Notes: a model not told the origin generated them from the sequence alone. A stretch of 35,197 bases of DNA from Streptomyces sp. sk2.1 (GCF_008120935.1 NZ_RDBO01000056.1:82613-117809); one strand, 5' to 3'. Shown: positions 6,560 through 15,377, counted from the stretch's first letter. A program made the numbers and translations.

Positions 6560-8263
6560 TCAGCTTCCAAGGGTTCGCCAGGACTTCGACCGGGGGATCC
6601 CGTGCTGGTCCAGGAAGGCCTGGAAGGCGGTCGGCGGCGTCGGTGAAGAGGTTTCCTCGGTAACTGACCGGCCGCTGAGTCGCTCGATGTTCACGGCGAT
6701 GGCCGTGAGTACGTGTTGCAGGTGGGCTTTCGGCTGTCCTCGGTAGCGGCAGTGGCGCATGCCGTGTCCGTGGGCGAACTCGTTGATGGTGCCCTCCGCT
6801 CCTGAGCGGACCGCGTAGCGGGCCTTCCAGTCGAATGTCTGCTGCTCTGTGCGGACGCGGACTTGCAGGTCGCGGAGTTCTCGTGGGGGAAAGCCCACGT
6901 TCTGGGCGCCCTCGCGGGAACTGGCGCACCGGGGACGGTCCGGACACGGCTGGCACTGGCTCTTGGTGAACCGCGCCACGATCAACGGGGCGGCGGTGGG
7001 TGAGGAGGTCGGGTAGGGGCCGTGCCAGCCCTGGCTGACCTGACTCTGCGGGCAGGTGACTTGCCGGCGGTCGAAGTCGATGTGGAAGTCGTCCCGGTCG
7101 AAGCCTTCGTTCCTACGGTGCTGGCGGGTGGGGTTGCCCGGCAGTGGCCCGCTGACGGTGATCTGGTGTTCCCGCTGGGCTCGTTCCAGGGGGACCAGGG
7201 AGGTGTAGCCGCCGTCGACCAGGTGCTCGGCGGGCAGCAGCCCGCGCCAGGCGGGTGGGGATGCCAGGCAGGGCCTGGGCGTCGTTCGTGGCGGCCGAGG
7301 TGGTGGCCATGTCCGTGATCACGTTGACGCTGTCGGAGGCACACATCTCGGTGACATGCGCGGCGACCCCCTTCCGACGGATGATGTGCCCGTGACGGAC
7401 ATAGCACGCCGTGGTGTCGTAGGGCGAGACGATCGCCGAGGAGGAGGGCGGCAGCCCGCCGTTATCAGCAGTGCGCCAGCACAGGCGGCCTGCCGTGTCG
7501 CGGTAGTAGTTCTGCACAATGATCTGTTGCAGTGCCTCGGCCTGCGGGCCGGGCCGATAGCCCGATCCGTGCCGGTGGAGGTGCTCCAGCAGCCGGCATG
7601 CGTCGTCGCCGACGGCAAGGATCCTGGTCTTGGGCCGGGTGGGGTTCTTGCCTAAGCGGATCGGACGGCCGTAGCGGCGCCCCCAGTCCTCGTCCACCAG
7701 GCCGACCAGCAGATGTCCGGCTGTGCGGGCGACTTCCTCCAGCGCGGCGCGGACCGCCTCGGTGACCAGTTCCAGCCGGTCAGGTCGCGCACCGCGGCCA
7801 GGACATGGGTGGAATCGGTGCGCTGCGTGATGCGCTCGCGCACGAGTCCGGCCTCCTTCAGGCGCGCGAGCGCCAGATCGAGGAGACGGTCGGCACGGTC
7901 GTCCTGGGCGAGGCGCTCACGGAAATCAGACAGCACGCTGTGGTGGAAGCCGGGATCATCCAGCTCCATGGCCAGGGCGTACTTGAAGTCGATGCGGCAG
8001 CGGACCGCTTCCGCCGCCTGCCGGTCCGACAGGCCGAGCAGGAACTGCAGCACGCAGACGGTGGCCAGCTGGGCAGGCGAGGAACCCGGAAGCCCGTCGC
8101 GCGGATACCAGCCGGCGAAATCCCCGTCCTGCCACAACCCGTCCAGCCGGTCACGCAGCCACATCACCGTGGTGCCGTCCGGGTTGCTCGCCCGTGCGAT
8201 CTGCGCGGCCGGAGAAGGAACTTGCTCACCGGAACGGAAACGGAGCGACAACGGACACCTCAA
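6560..8263 (-). pseudogene. IS1182-family transposase, frameshifted
   Basis: Read from 8263 downwards, the N-terminal part includes LWQDGDFAGWYPRDGLPG, LSDRQAAEAVRCRIDFKYAL and DDPGFHHSVLSDFRERL, hallmarks of IS1182 transposases. Near 7780 the frame shifts by one base. It continues in another frame with VDEDWGRRYGRPIRLGK and YDTTACYVRHGHIIRRKG to [17 protein letters not shown]. Near 7255 a second shift leads into the frame encoding [16 protein letters not shown], then [10 protein letters not shown] and the [21 protein letters not shown] end, stopping at 6560. The DDE core is therefore split over three frames and the enzyme is probably inactive. One TTA codon is present near 7650. Confidence 0.88.
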
Positions 8264-8330
8264 CAGCTACACAGGCCTGCGGAACAGCCCCGAGCATGCC
8301 CGTTGATCATGATGCCGCACCGGGAAACTC

Positions 8331-8354
8331 CAAGATCCCCGACAGAGTCAAGCT
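8331..8354 (-). repeat. Right terminal inverted repeat of the IS1182-type element
   Basis: It is the exact reverse complement of 6527-6550. Its outermost base (8354) is also the final base of the TGA stop of the minus-strand gene at 8354-9013. Confidence 0.9.
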
Positions 8355-9013
8355 CAGGCGTTCTCGTCATGGATCCGCGCACCCAGATCCTCCGCCCACT
8401 CCAGCGCCCACGCCTTGAGTTCTTCGATCTGCCGGGAGGTGAGCCCGTACGCGGTGTAGTCCTCATCCTCGTACCAGTCCGCGCCGATCAGCCGGTCCCG
8501 GAGGTCTTCGAGGCTGAACTCGTCATGGGCTCGACGGCGACCCAGGGACTCGAGGTCGGCGGTGGAGCGGTGGCGGGAGGCAGCCTGGACGTCGATGAGG
8601 TCGCGGACGGTGCCGCGGTCGGCGAGGGCACGGACCTTGGTGCCGATCACGTCGTCGAGGGAAAGAACGGGACCGTAGGGGGTCTGGGCTGGTGGAGCCC
8701 AGAACGCCTCCTTGAGAACGTCGACCTCGCACTCCTCGCCAGTGTCCGGATCGGTGACGAGGAACCGGCCGCTGAGCGAATCGGTCTGGACGTGCGTGGT
8801 CCGCCATCCGCGCGCGCTGAGACCTGCTGTGAGTGAGGCGACGATCTCCTGCATCGGAGCGGGGTTCTCGGTGGCGACGTCAAGGTCGCGGCTGAAGCGT
8901 TCGACCAGGCCGTGGGCCTGCACGGCATATCCGCCGGTGAGAACCAGAGGGTAGGGGGAGCCGAGGTCGAGGATGTCGGCGAGGAGACGCTCGTGGAGCG
9001 GAGTGAGCTTCAC
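8354..9013 (-). CDS. AbiEii/AbiGii-type nucleotidyltransferase (toxin-like)
   Basis: The 219-residue protein has the nucleotidyltransferase signature LTGGYAVQAHG (25-35) followed by RFSRDLDVAT, with Asp43 and Asp45 as the DxD metal ligands. A third acidic position lies in CEVDVL. The later DDVIGTKVRALADRGTVRDL segment and DxxD pattern are typical of AbiEii proteins. Family members are toxins of type IV-like abortive-infection modules that transfer nucleotides to tRNA or other acceptors. The GTG at 9013 overlaps the TGA of the upstream gene by 4 nt (GTGA), indicating coupling. The last base of the stop is the terminal base of the IS, so a few native C-terminal residues may have been lost. A larger open frame extends upstream but is only read-through. 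Confidence 0.82.
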   Translation of the reverse strand: MKLTPLHERLLADILDLGSPYPLVLTGGYAVQAHGLVERFSRDLDVATENPAPMQEIVASLTAGLSARGWRTTHVQTDSLSGRFLVTDPDTGEECEVDVLKEAFWAPPAQTPYGPVLSLDDVIGTKVRALADRGTVRDLIDVQAASRHRSTADLESLGRRRAHDEFSLEDLRDRLIGADWYEDEDYTAYGLTSRQIEELKAWALEWAEDLGARIHDENA

Positions 9014-9372
9014 GCGGCGGCCGTGTCGGCCGGAGCGGTGCCGAGCAGCTCGGGGAAGGCGTCCTCCCAGACCTCGCGGATGCAGGGACTGATCAAGCGC
9101 CGCAGCACGGGCCACTGCTCGGTGAGCAGCCGGTGGTGCAGGAGGGCCACCAGGTCCTCGCTCAGTCCTTCGGCGAGGACGGTCCGGTAGAGCGTCATGC
9201 GGGACTTCGGACGGTCCAGGCTGTAGCTCGTCCGCCCGGACCAGACGATATGGAGCGGCAGGTCCACGTTGCCCTCGACGGGGCCGGCCAGCTCCTGCAA
9301 GCGCTCGGGCAGTCGGCTGCGGTAGCGGTCCCGCAGCACCTCGGCGCGGGGGGCGGTGATCGTCGTGTCCAT
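9010..9372 (-). CDS. Partner protein upstream of the AbiEii-like gene, possible antitoxin
   Basis: The 120-residue protein starts MDTTITAPRAEVLRDRYRSR and ends in an Ala-rich tail that overlaps the next start by 4 nt. It is predicted to be mostly helical with charged surfaces (RLPERLQEL, VALLHHRLLTEQWPVLRRLI, REVWEDAFPEL). It lacks the winged-helix domain of canonical AbiEi antitoxins. Coupling to the nucleotidyltransferase suggests it neutralises or targets that enzyme, but no family is recognised. Confidence 0.6.
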   Translation of the reverse strand: MDTTITAPRAEVLRDRYRSRLPERLQELAGPVEGNVDLPLHIVWSGRTSYSLDRPKSRMTLYRTVLAEGLSEDLVALLHHRLLTEQWPVLRRLISPCIREVWEDAFPELLGTAPADTAAA

Positions 9373-9913
9373 GCATCCAGTATCGCTGCTGGGAGGCGGC
9401 GGCATGGTGGATACGGGGCTCCCCTGTCGTACGTACGGGTCGGGCAGCCGCTCGCCACTCCCTCGGACATCCCACCCAGGGCGCGCTCAGCGCATCATCG
9501 TCTACCCGCGCAGGCCCCAGGTGGCGCGGCAACCGGCCGCCCTGCCGACCCAGGACCAGCCCCGCCCGCGGGCACGGGTGATCATGACACAGCAGGTCAC
9601 GCGGAGGCCGCCGCAGTGGGACCGGCTACGGCTTCGGTGTCTCTGTCGGAAGTGACGACGGCGGCGAAGCCGAGGCCCATGACGCCGGCACAGTGGACGA
9701 GAAGGAAACCGGGGCGGGCGAGGTCAGGACCCATGCCGCGGTCGACCTGTCGAGTACGCAGCGAACGTTCCAAGCGGGAGCCAGAGACCTGTCGAGGTCA
9801 CCCGTCACGGCGGCCACCAGGTCAGCAAGCTGGGACGCTCCTGCGCCCGATGCTGACCGTTTGCTGACCCGAGCAGGGCCATCACGCCGCTGACCTGCAA
9901 GAACACCCAAGCG
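9373..9913. other. No convincing gene; degenerate coding-like DNA
   Basis: All open frames here lack a ribosome-binding site and recognisable domains. On the minus strand around 9600-9720 the reading HCAGVMGLGFAAVV looks like an eroded membrane-protein fragment, too short to assign. Confidence 0.4.
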
Positions 9914-9946
9914 CTAGATCTTGGACTTGAACATGGTGCGCAGCAT
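9914..9946 (-). pseudogene. panD: panD 5' fragment: first ten codons followed by a stop
   Basis: The complement encodes [10 protein letters not shown], identical to PanD residues 1-10, then TAG (9916-9914). The panD ribosome-binding site and leader are intact upstream. It is a remnant left by duplication or by insertion into the panD 5' end. Confidence 0.85.
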
Positions 9947-10004
9947 GTTGGACTCCTGGAAGACGGCTCCCTGCCTGCGTTTTTGCAGGTCAAGGGCGGT
10001 TTTC
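9917..10004. repeat. Direct repeat copy 2: panD leader remnant
   Basis: It matches 659-745 over its whole length with few differences and has the same CCTGC/GCAGG hairpin with a slightly different loop. Homology to panD coding DNA stops abruptly at 9917. Confidence 0.9.
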
Positions 10005-10360
10005 TACCCTACAACGAGTCGCAGGTTCGGGCAGCTTTCCTCAGATTTTCCAGGACTCATGCTGACCACTTGCCGACTTTCCTGATGAATCGCCAGGCGA
10101 CCGGCAGGAAGGCTCAGCACTCACCCAGAGCCCGCCACGACGACGGCACAAGCCTACGCAGCACCCTCCGAAGGGCGTCCGTGATCACCGTCACTCCGGC
10201 GATCCAGGTGGCAGTCGGGAGCGAAGGCGGCCGACGAGGAGCAGGCTACGCGTCACCGCATGTCAGCCGGCCCAGCTCCGTCGGCCCGCTCGAAAGGCAG
10301 AGACGCCCATAACCCATCGGGCAATCTGAGCGCCGAAACGGCGCGGCAACGCAGCAGCGG
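10005..10360. other. Intergenic stretch downstream of the transporter gene
   Basis: No gene is supported. The part nearest the repeat may be the original upstream region of panD: the CTCATGCTGACC word near 10049 is shared with the region near 891. Confidence 0.4.
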
Positions 10361-10385
10361 ATCGCCGGTTGGCCGAACCGGCGAT
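10361..10385. terminator. Hairpin after the peroxidase-transporter operon
   Basis: Perfect 10-bp arms ATCGCCGGTT and AACCGGCGAT enclose a 5-base loop. It lies 70 nt past the transporter stop on the minus strand. No T-tract follows on either strand, as is common for actinobacterial terminators. Confidence 0.6.
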
Positions 10386-10454
10386 TCTCATGACTACGGC
10401 TGCAGCTCGCCCGGTGGCTCCTGGCTGTAGCACAGGGCAGGTGTCCAGGACGTT

Positions 10455-11330
10455 TTAAGGGGCGGCGTCTGGGGCCTTCCTGTGCCTGCTGAGCAGAGTG
10501 GCGATCGGGAGGGCTGCCGCGAGGCCGCTGAGGAGGATTGCGGCGAGTGCGCCCAGGACGGCTGGCTGGTCGGCGAAGGCGAGGCCGATGGCGGCCAGGG
10601 CGGGGCCGGCGTTGCGGACCGAGGCGACACCGCCCATGGTGGTGCGGCGCGTCGTCGGACCGACGGCCAGCAGGGTTCCCACGGCGAAGGCGAAGACGGC
10701 GAGCAGGAAGCCCGCGAGCAGGGCGAGTGAGCCGAAGAGGTCGGCGACGTCGTGCCAGCTGCCGAGCAGCATGCCCGCCAGCACGATCAGGAAGGTGACG
10801 TTGGAGACGGCGGCTGTCGTGGGGTGCCATGCCCGTGCGGTGGGTTCGGCGTAGTGGCGCAGGAGCAGGCCGATGGCGAACGGGACGAGCTGCAGCAGTG
10901 CCACCGTTCGCACCAGCGCGCCGACGTCGAGGGAGACCGTGGTGCCGATGTCGGCGGCGGTGAGGATGGCGTTGGCCGTGGGGGCGAAGGTGAGGCTGCC
11001 GAGGGAGGCGAGCAGTACCTGCATCGCCGCGCCCGCGACGATGTCGCCCTGCTGCACGGTCGCCAGTTTCGCCCCGAAGGGGCCGCCCGGGGACGAGGCG
11101 ATCAGGACGAGGGCGATGAAGGCGGTCGAAGGGAGACTGAACAGTGCGCCGATGCCCCAGCCGAGCAGCGGGATGACCACCATGTTGGCGATCAGCGCCA
11201 GCGACAGCAGGGGGACGTCGGTGAAGACGCCGCGCAGTGCTGGGACGGTGGCACGCAGGCCGGCGGCGAACATGGTTGCCGCGATGAAGATGACGGTGAC
11301 CGCGTTGAGGACGAGATGCAGGGTGTCCAT
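10455..11330 (-). CDS. Bile acid:sodium symporter (BASS)-family transporter
   Basis: The 291-residue protein is almost entirely hydrophobic, with about 9-10 predicted transmembrane segments from residue 5 onward. Features typical of BASS transporters include SSPGGPFGAKLATVQQGD with its glycine-rich break and SVRNAGPALAAIGLAF near the C-terminus, the paired discontinuous helices that bind sodium and substrate. Members import or export organic anions. The ATG at 11330 is preferred: MDTLHLVLNAVTVIFIAA begins the first membrane helix, whereas upstream in-frame codons encode only arginine-rich read-through from the peroxidase gene. It is last in a four-gene operon, 17 nt after the DyP peroxidase, and probably moves the operon's substrate or product. 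The substrate is unknown. Confidence 0.8.
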   Translation of the reverse strand: MDTLHLVLNAVTVIFIAATMFAAGLRATVPALRGVFTDVPLLSLALIANMVVIPLLGWGIGALFSLPSTAFIALVLIASSPGGPFGAKLATVQQGDIVAGAAMQVLLASLGSLTFAPTANAILTAADIGTTVSLDVGALVRTVALLQLVPFAIGLLLRHYAEPTARAWHPTTAAVSNVTFLIVLAGMLLGSWHDVADLFGSLALLAGFLLAVFAFAVGTLLAVGPTTRRTTMGGVASVRNAGPALAAIGLAFADQPAVLGALAAILLSGLAAALPIATLLSRHRKAPDAAP

Positions 11331-11347
11331 GACGCTTGTCCACCCTG

Positions 11348-12682
11348 TCAGTCGTGGAGGTCCCCGAGCCAGCGCAACGCGCTGAGGCTCGGCAGGAAGC
11401 AGTACTCGCCTCCACGGGTGACGACGAACCGGGGCAGTGGGGCGAGGCGGCGCCGCACGGGCCGCCGGGGGATGGTGTAGCCCGTCTCCCCGTCCGCGGC
11501 GCCGACGACGGGGTCCTTCGTGATGCCGGCCCCGAAGAAGACGCCGTCGTTCATCCACTGCGACTGGACGAACTCGAACTGTCGGCCCAGGTGGGCGCCG
11601 ATGAACGCGAACATCAGGCCCCGGTCCGCTCCGTCGTCCTCCAGCACGCCTTCGGGCAGTGGCGGGCCGTAGACGGCGCCGCGCCGGATCATGCGGTGCA
11701 GCCGTACCTCCCCGGCCACTGAGGCGTCGCGCGGGTTGGCCCGGCGGATGTGGCAGCTGCCGGGAGTGGTGAATCCTGTCGGATCGTCCTGCTCGTACAG
11801 GAAGGTGTTACGCCGGTGGGGGTCGGCGCCGAGGGCGGGATCGTCGTGCTCCGGGGCGAGCGCCAAAGGGGCCCCGCTGCGCCAGCGCCCCATGATCTTC
11901 GCGGCGATCAGTTCCTCGTCCCGCTCGCCGGTGGAGTTGTCCCTCAGATACCGTCTGAACGCGGCGACGTCCTGGTGGAGCTTGCGGAAGGCCGCATAAC
12001 TGCCGTTGCGGCCGAGCACGGCCGGCTGCGGCGTCTGGAGGCCGCCGATCTCATCCGGGTAGCCGAGGACGAACTCCCCGCTCTTCAGGGGCGCTTCCAG
12101 CCTGTTGGACCCCGGGATGCCGCTGCCTTCGACGGCCGGGTGACTGACGCCGTCGAGGTAGCCGAAGTGTTCCTTCTCGGTGGGCAGCGCGTAGCAGTCC
12201 TGCCGCCAGATCGCCGTCACGCCGGGCAGGCGGTCGTAGGCGGGGCGGGCTCGGTCGATGGCCTCTTCCAGGCGCGGAAGGTCGGGTGCGACCGCTGTGA
12301 TCACCACATGGACGTCGCGGGTGCCGAGCGGTGCTTCCCAGTGCAGCGGGCTGCTGGCTCCCTCGTCGAGCAGTGCTCGGGCACGTGCCGCCATGCCCTG
12401 CCGGAACTCCCAGGCGAACGACTCCAGCGAGGAGCGCGGTACCCCGAGAGCCTCAAGGCCCCAGTAGGTGACGGCGACACTGACCCAGGTGTCCCCCCGG
12501 GGGCTGGAGGTGTCGGCGGCTGAGGTCGCCGCCGCGCTCGCCCGTCGCATCAGCTCCCGGCCCTGGGAGCGGTCGTCGATGCGGAAGACCAGGTACGTGG
12601 CCGCGTACGGAGTGGGGCGTGGGCTGAGGATCCCGCGCTGGATGTCGTCGAGTTCGAGTGTGACGTGGGTGGATGCGCTCAC
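11348..12682 (-). CDS. DyP-type heme peroxidase
   Basis: The 444-residue protein carries the DyP-family GxxDG motif as FGYLDGVSHP (Asp177, the distal acid). The proximal heme ligand is His311 in GSCHIRRANPRD. Downstream are the RLHRMIRRG and GLMFAFIGAHLGRQFEFVQSQW segments typical of the C-terminal ferredoxin-like half. The enzyme uses hydrogen peroxide to oxidise aromatic substrates, or decarboxylates or oxygenates small molecules. There is no Tat or Sec signal peptide, so it is cytoplasmic and not a secreted dye-decolouriser. It lies 21 nt after the gene at 12704-13714 and 17 nt before the transporter. This suggests a metabolic or biosynthetic oxidation on an intracellular substrate. Confidence 0.92.
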   Translation of the reverse strand: MSASTHVTLELDDIQRGILSPRPTPYAATYLVFRIDDRSQGRELMRRASAAATSAADTSSPRGDTWVSVAVTYWGLEALGVPRSSLESFAWEFRQGMAARARALLDEGASSPLHWEAPLGTRDVHVVITAVAPDLPRLEEAIDRARPAYDRLPGVTAIWRQDCYALPTEKEHFGYLDGVSHPAVEGSGIPGSNRLEAPLKSGEFVLGYPDEIGGLQTPQPAVLGRNGSYAAFRKLHQDVAAFRRYLRDNSTGERDEELIAAKIMGRWRSGAPLALAPEHDDPALGADPHRRNTFLYEQDDPTGFTTPGSCHIRRANPRDASVAGEVRLHRMIRRGAVYGPPLPEGVLEDDGADRGLMFAFIGAHLGRQFEFVQSQWMNDGVFFGAGITKDPVVGAADGETGYTIPRRPVRRRLAPLPRFVVTRGGEYCFLPSLSALRWLGDLHD

Positions 12683-12703
12683 GTCGGCCTCCCTGCGACG
12701 TCG

Positions 12704-13714
12704 CTACGTAACGAGGTTGCGCCAGAAATTCCGCAGACTGTCGTCGGCACCGAAGAGCGTGCTGAAGATCGTGGAGTCGGCCAGCAGCACATCGGCCGCG
12801 CGGTCGTCGGCCGGGGGCATCCACAGGAACATGTTGAACTCGGTGTTCCCGTCGTCGGTGAACGGATGGGGCCGGGAGGTGTCGATCGGCTGCCGGGCCA
12901 GCACATGGACGGCCTTCGGATCATCACTGGTCACCGCGTAGTGCGGCAGGTGCATGTGGAAGTTGAAGTTCGTCACCCCGTTCAGCCACCCCTGGTCATC
13001 CAGGTCCGGGACGGTCGACAGAGGGGCGATCCGGTTGTCCGCACCGGTGGCGGGACGCAGCCCGTACCGGTTGATGACCGGCACGCCCAGGCCCTTCATC
13101 AGATCCCTGACGTAGGTGGCGAACCGCTGCTGGCGAGGCACCAGGGGATCGCCGTGGTGGCGGTACTCCACCTCCCGCACGGACAGCTCGTCCGACGCGC
13201 CGACGTCGTGGTGGGGCCCCAGGACCAGGCGGGCGTCCTCCCGGGCGAGAAAGGCCCGCAGCGCCTCGATCTCCCCCGGCTCGGCTTCCTGCCCGGTGAT
13301 CATGTGGTCCAGTCCGAAGACGAACAGGACGTCCGTGTCATCGAGCACCCGCTCATCGAGCGGGGTGCGGAAACCGGCCTGGTCGATGCGCTGGTAGACC
13401 GGGACGGGATGCCCGGTGACCTCCTCGACGAAATCCTGGAACGGCACCCAGGCCCAGAAGAACAACTCCAGCGACCCCGCGATGCCCTGCTGGAACCGAT
13501 AGGGGTCCGACCACTTCGGATCCTCATAGGCCGGCCACGCCACCCGGCGCACCTCCGTCAGGGTGGAGAATCGGTTGTCCAGCTCGGCCGCGTTCCGGCC
13601 CGCCTCGGCCGGGTAGCTCCACGAGACGTAGACGCTCACTCGCCGTCCCGCGGGCGTGTACTTCCGGGGAATGTGCCGCTGGTTGTAGACCCGCGCGGTT
13701 CTGGTCTCGCTCAT
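12704..13714 (-). CDS. Unknown protein with a GATase/flavodoxin-like segment
   Basis: The 336-residue protein begins MSETRTARVYNQRHIPRKYT with a good GGGAG site upstream; an ATG at 13735 would overlap the previous gene. The middle (about 150-185) reads LDDTDVLFVFGLDHMITGQE and then IEALRAFLAREDARLVLGPH. This strand-loop-helix-strand pattern resembles class I glutamine-amidotransferase-like or ThuA-like domains, which often sense or modify small ligands. A His-rich stretch REVEYRHHGDPLVPRQQRF follows. The C-terminus has FNFHMHLPHYAV and a short acidic tail. No catalytic cysteine is evident, so amidotransferase activity is not claimed. It sits between the barrel protein and the DyP peroxidase with gaps of about 20 nt. 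Confidence 0.55.
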   Translation of the reverse strand: MSETRTARVYNQRHIPRKYTPAGRRVSVYVSWSYPAEAGRNAAELDNRFSTLTEVRRVAWPAYEDPKWSDPYRFQQGIAGSLELFFWAWVPFQDFVEEVTGHPVPVYQRIDQAGFRTPLDERVLDDTDVLFVFGLDHMITGQEAEPGEIEALRAFLAREDARLVLGPHHDVGASDELSVREVEYRHHGDPLVPRQQRFATYVRDLMKGLGVPVINRYGLRPATGADNRIAPLSTVPDLDDQGWLNGVTNFNFHMHLPHYAVTSDDPKAVHVLARQPIDTSRPHPFTDDGNTEFNMFLWMPPADDRAADVLLADSTIFSTLFGADDSLRNFWRNLVT

Positions 13715-13731
13715 CGCCCAGCTCCCAGCCC

Positions 13732-14265
13732 TCACTGCATCTGGTCGAGCATCTCTGACAGAGCGCTCTTGATCCGCAACGCCTTCTTGATCTCGTCCGC
13801 AGTCACGTACGGATACTCCCCGTACTCGATGAAGCTCGGACAGTGGTGCTCACGGACGAACCTGACGAACGCCTCCGGGTTGGTCCGCCAGTCCTCCGGG
13901 AACCCCTCCAGATGCTCGAACGCCGTGCTCACGCCCGCCTTCGAGAACAGCGCGATGGCGTCCTCGGTGTACTTGTCGAAGTCGGTGTCGAAGATTCCCT
14001 GGTACATGAAGCGGGTGTCGTCGTCGAAGAGCACCCAGCGGAGGTAGTGCAGCTTCAGCGGCGCGAGAAGGTAGGGGTCCTGTTCGAGCGCTTCGGCCAG
14101 CGCGTGGCCGTACTGGCGCATCGCATCGGCGTGGCCGGGCTTGACCCGCGCGACGATGGTGAACCCGTAACATGCCGGAGTCCTGGGGAAAACGGGCCCG
14201 TACTTCCCCTGTTCGAGATGATCCGTCTCCTTGGGGAGGACGACCGCCTGAGGCTTGATCTCCAT
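13732..14265 (-). CDS. Dimeric alpha+beta-barrel-like protein, first in the peroxidase operon
   Basis: The 177-residue protein starts MEIKPQAVVLPKETDHL behind a strong GGAGGAG site, which fixes the start at 14265. The core CYGFTIVARVKPGHADAMRQ and LHYLRWVLFDDDTRFMYQ gives the beta-alpha-beta pattern of ferredoxin-like alpha+beta barrels. This is the fold also used by each half of DyP peroxidases. Conserved aromatic and acidic residues in IFDTDFDKYTEDAIALF may line a pocket. It may bind the same substrate or heme as the neighbouring peroxidase, by inference. No named family was recognised. Confidence 0.55.
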   Translation of the reverse strand: MEIKPQAVVLPKETDHLEQGKYGPVFPRTPACYGFTIVARVKPGHADAMRQYGHALAEALEQDPYLLAPLKLHYLRWVLFDDDTRFMYQGIFDTDFDKYTEDAIALFSKAGVSTAFEHLEGFPEDWRTNPEAFVRFVREHHCPSFIEYGEYPYVTADEIKKALRIKSALSEMLDQMQ

Positions 14266-14701
14266 GTCCGCTCCTCCAGCCGACCGACGGGCCCGGACGA
14301 TCCCATCTTCCCGCCCCATCACCGGGCGCGCCTGCTGAGCAGGAGAAGCGCAGGTGGAGCCGCTCCCCGCCATTCCCGGGCCGCGGGGTCAGCGGGGTCA
14401 GCGGGGCCGGACGCGGTAGTCGCGTTCGACGGTGCAGCCACCTTCTCTCCAACTCCCGGCCGATGGGGCACTCGCCGCGTTCGGAGCAATACCGAGTGTT
14501 GCCGCGGGCTGCACCACGGGGATCGACGGGGAGGGGACGGTGGCCCCATCGGGGAGTGGCTTCGTCTGAAGTTTCCCCAAGGCCGGGCAGTTAGCGTTTC
14601 CACAGGTCACGCAAGGGATTTGAAGAACTCCTGCCCACAGAGCAACGGAGCCCGTTGGTACAGGCAGTCGTCCAGGACAGCTTGTACCGCAAGGAGCTCC
14701 G
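14266..14701. other. Divergent intergenic region: operon leader and left part of the IS4-type remnant
   Basis: No gene is supported. It should hold the promoter of the minus-strand peroxidase operon, but no convincing -10/-35 pair was seen. Perfect 9-bp arms CAACGGAGC (14643-14651) and GCTCCGTTG (14696-14704) enclose nested GGTACA/TGTACC arms. The structure masks the transposase start and probably belongs to the insertion sequence. Confidence 0.45.
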
Positions 14702-15377
14702 TTGCCTGTTCATTCTGTCTCGTCACCGGCATTGTCGGCCATCACCCGTACGGTGACTGTGGCCGCGGGGCGGTTCGCTCCCGGACATCTGGGAGCGCTG
14801 ACGCCGGTCGTGCCGTTCGAACTCGTCGATGGGGTCTTGTCCGAGACCAGGGCCGTACAGCGCCGATTGCGTGATCTGCCCTCGCGGGTCGGCGTGTACT
14901 TCCTCCTGGCGATGTGCCTGTTCCCCGAGGTCGGTTATCGACTGGTCCGGGCAAACTGACCGCCGACCTGTCGGGGATGCCTGTCGTCTGTCCGAACACG
15001 AAAGCGCTACGTGACCTGCGCCGCAGACTCGGCAGCGCGCCGATGCAGACGTTGTTCGAGGTACTGGCAGGACCGTTGGCCCGGCCGACTACGCCCGGCG
15101 TACGGTTCGGCCCGTACCGAACGGTGCCGTTCGACGGCTGCAGCTCGATCAAAGTGCCGGACAGCGAGCGCAACCGGGACTGGCTGGGACGGTGTCCGCG
15201 CGGCGGCTATCCCCGGGTCGAGCTGATGACACTGGTCGAGACCGGCACCCGGGCCGTGATCGCAGCCGTCTTCGGCCCCACCCGGGAGGGCGAAACCTCC
15301 TATGCCACCCGACTGTTGCACCATCTTGGCCCCGACATGCCGGTGCTGTGGGACTGCGGCTTCGACGGCAACGACGG
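14702..15377 (+). pseudogene. IS4-family transposase remnant, frameshifted and truncated
   Basis: A TTG start at 14702 behind AAGGAG opens a frame typical of actinobacterial IS4 transposase N-termini, including LTPVVPFELVDGVLSETRAV and LPSRVGVYFLLAMCLFPEVG. Near 14950 one base is lost and the reading continues in another frame with KLTADLSGMPVVCPNTKALR, VPFDGCSSIKVPDSERNRDW and RVELMTLVETGTRAV. Homology ends at about 15377 after LWDCGFDGND, well before the catalytic C-terminal acid. It is inactive and marks an old rearrangement between the peroxidase operon and the NRPS cluster. Confidence 0.8.

Larger units (their letters stand above)
6527..8354 (-). mobile_element. IS1182-family insertion sequence, defective
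   Basis: A 1828-bp element bounded by perfect 24-bp inverted repeats (6527-6550 and 8331-8354). It holds one transposase gene on the minus strand with two frameshifts. No target-site duplication is evident beside the ends. It lies between the defence operon and the AbiEii-like pair and abuts genes on both sides. Confidence 0.88.

Noticed and set aside
8354..9532. AbiEii-like gene extended to 392 residues
   Set aside because: The upstream part overlaps the partner gene in another frame. The GTG at 9013 with GTGA overlap is the natural start.
9626..9910. 94-residue minus-strand frame before the panD remnant
   Set aside because: It has no ribosome-binding site, and a more protein-like reading appears only briefly in another frame. 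It is treated as degenerate DNA.
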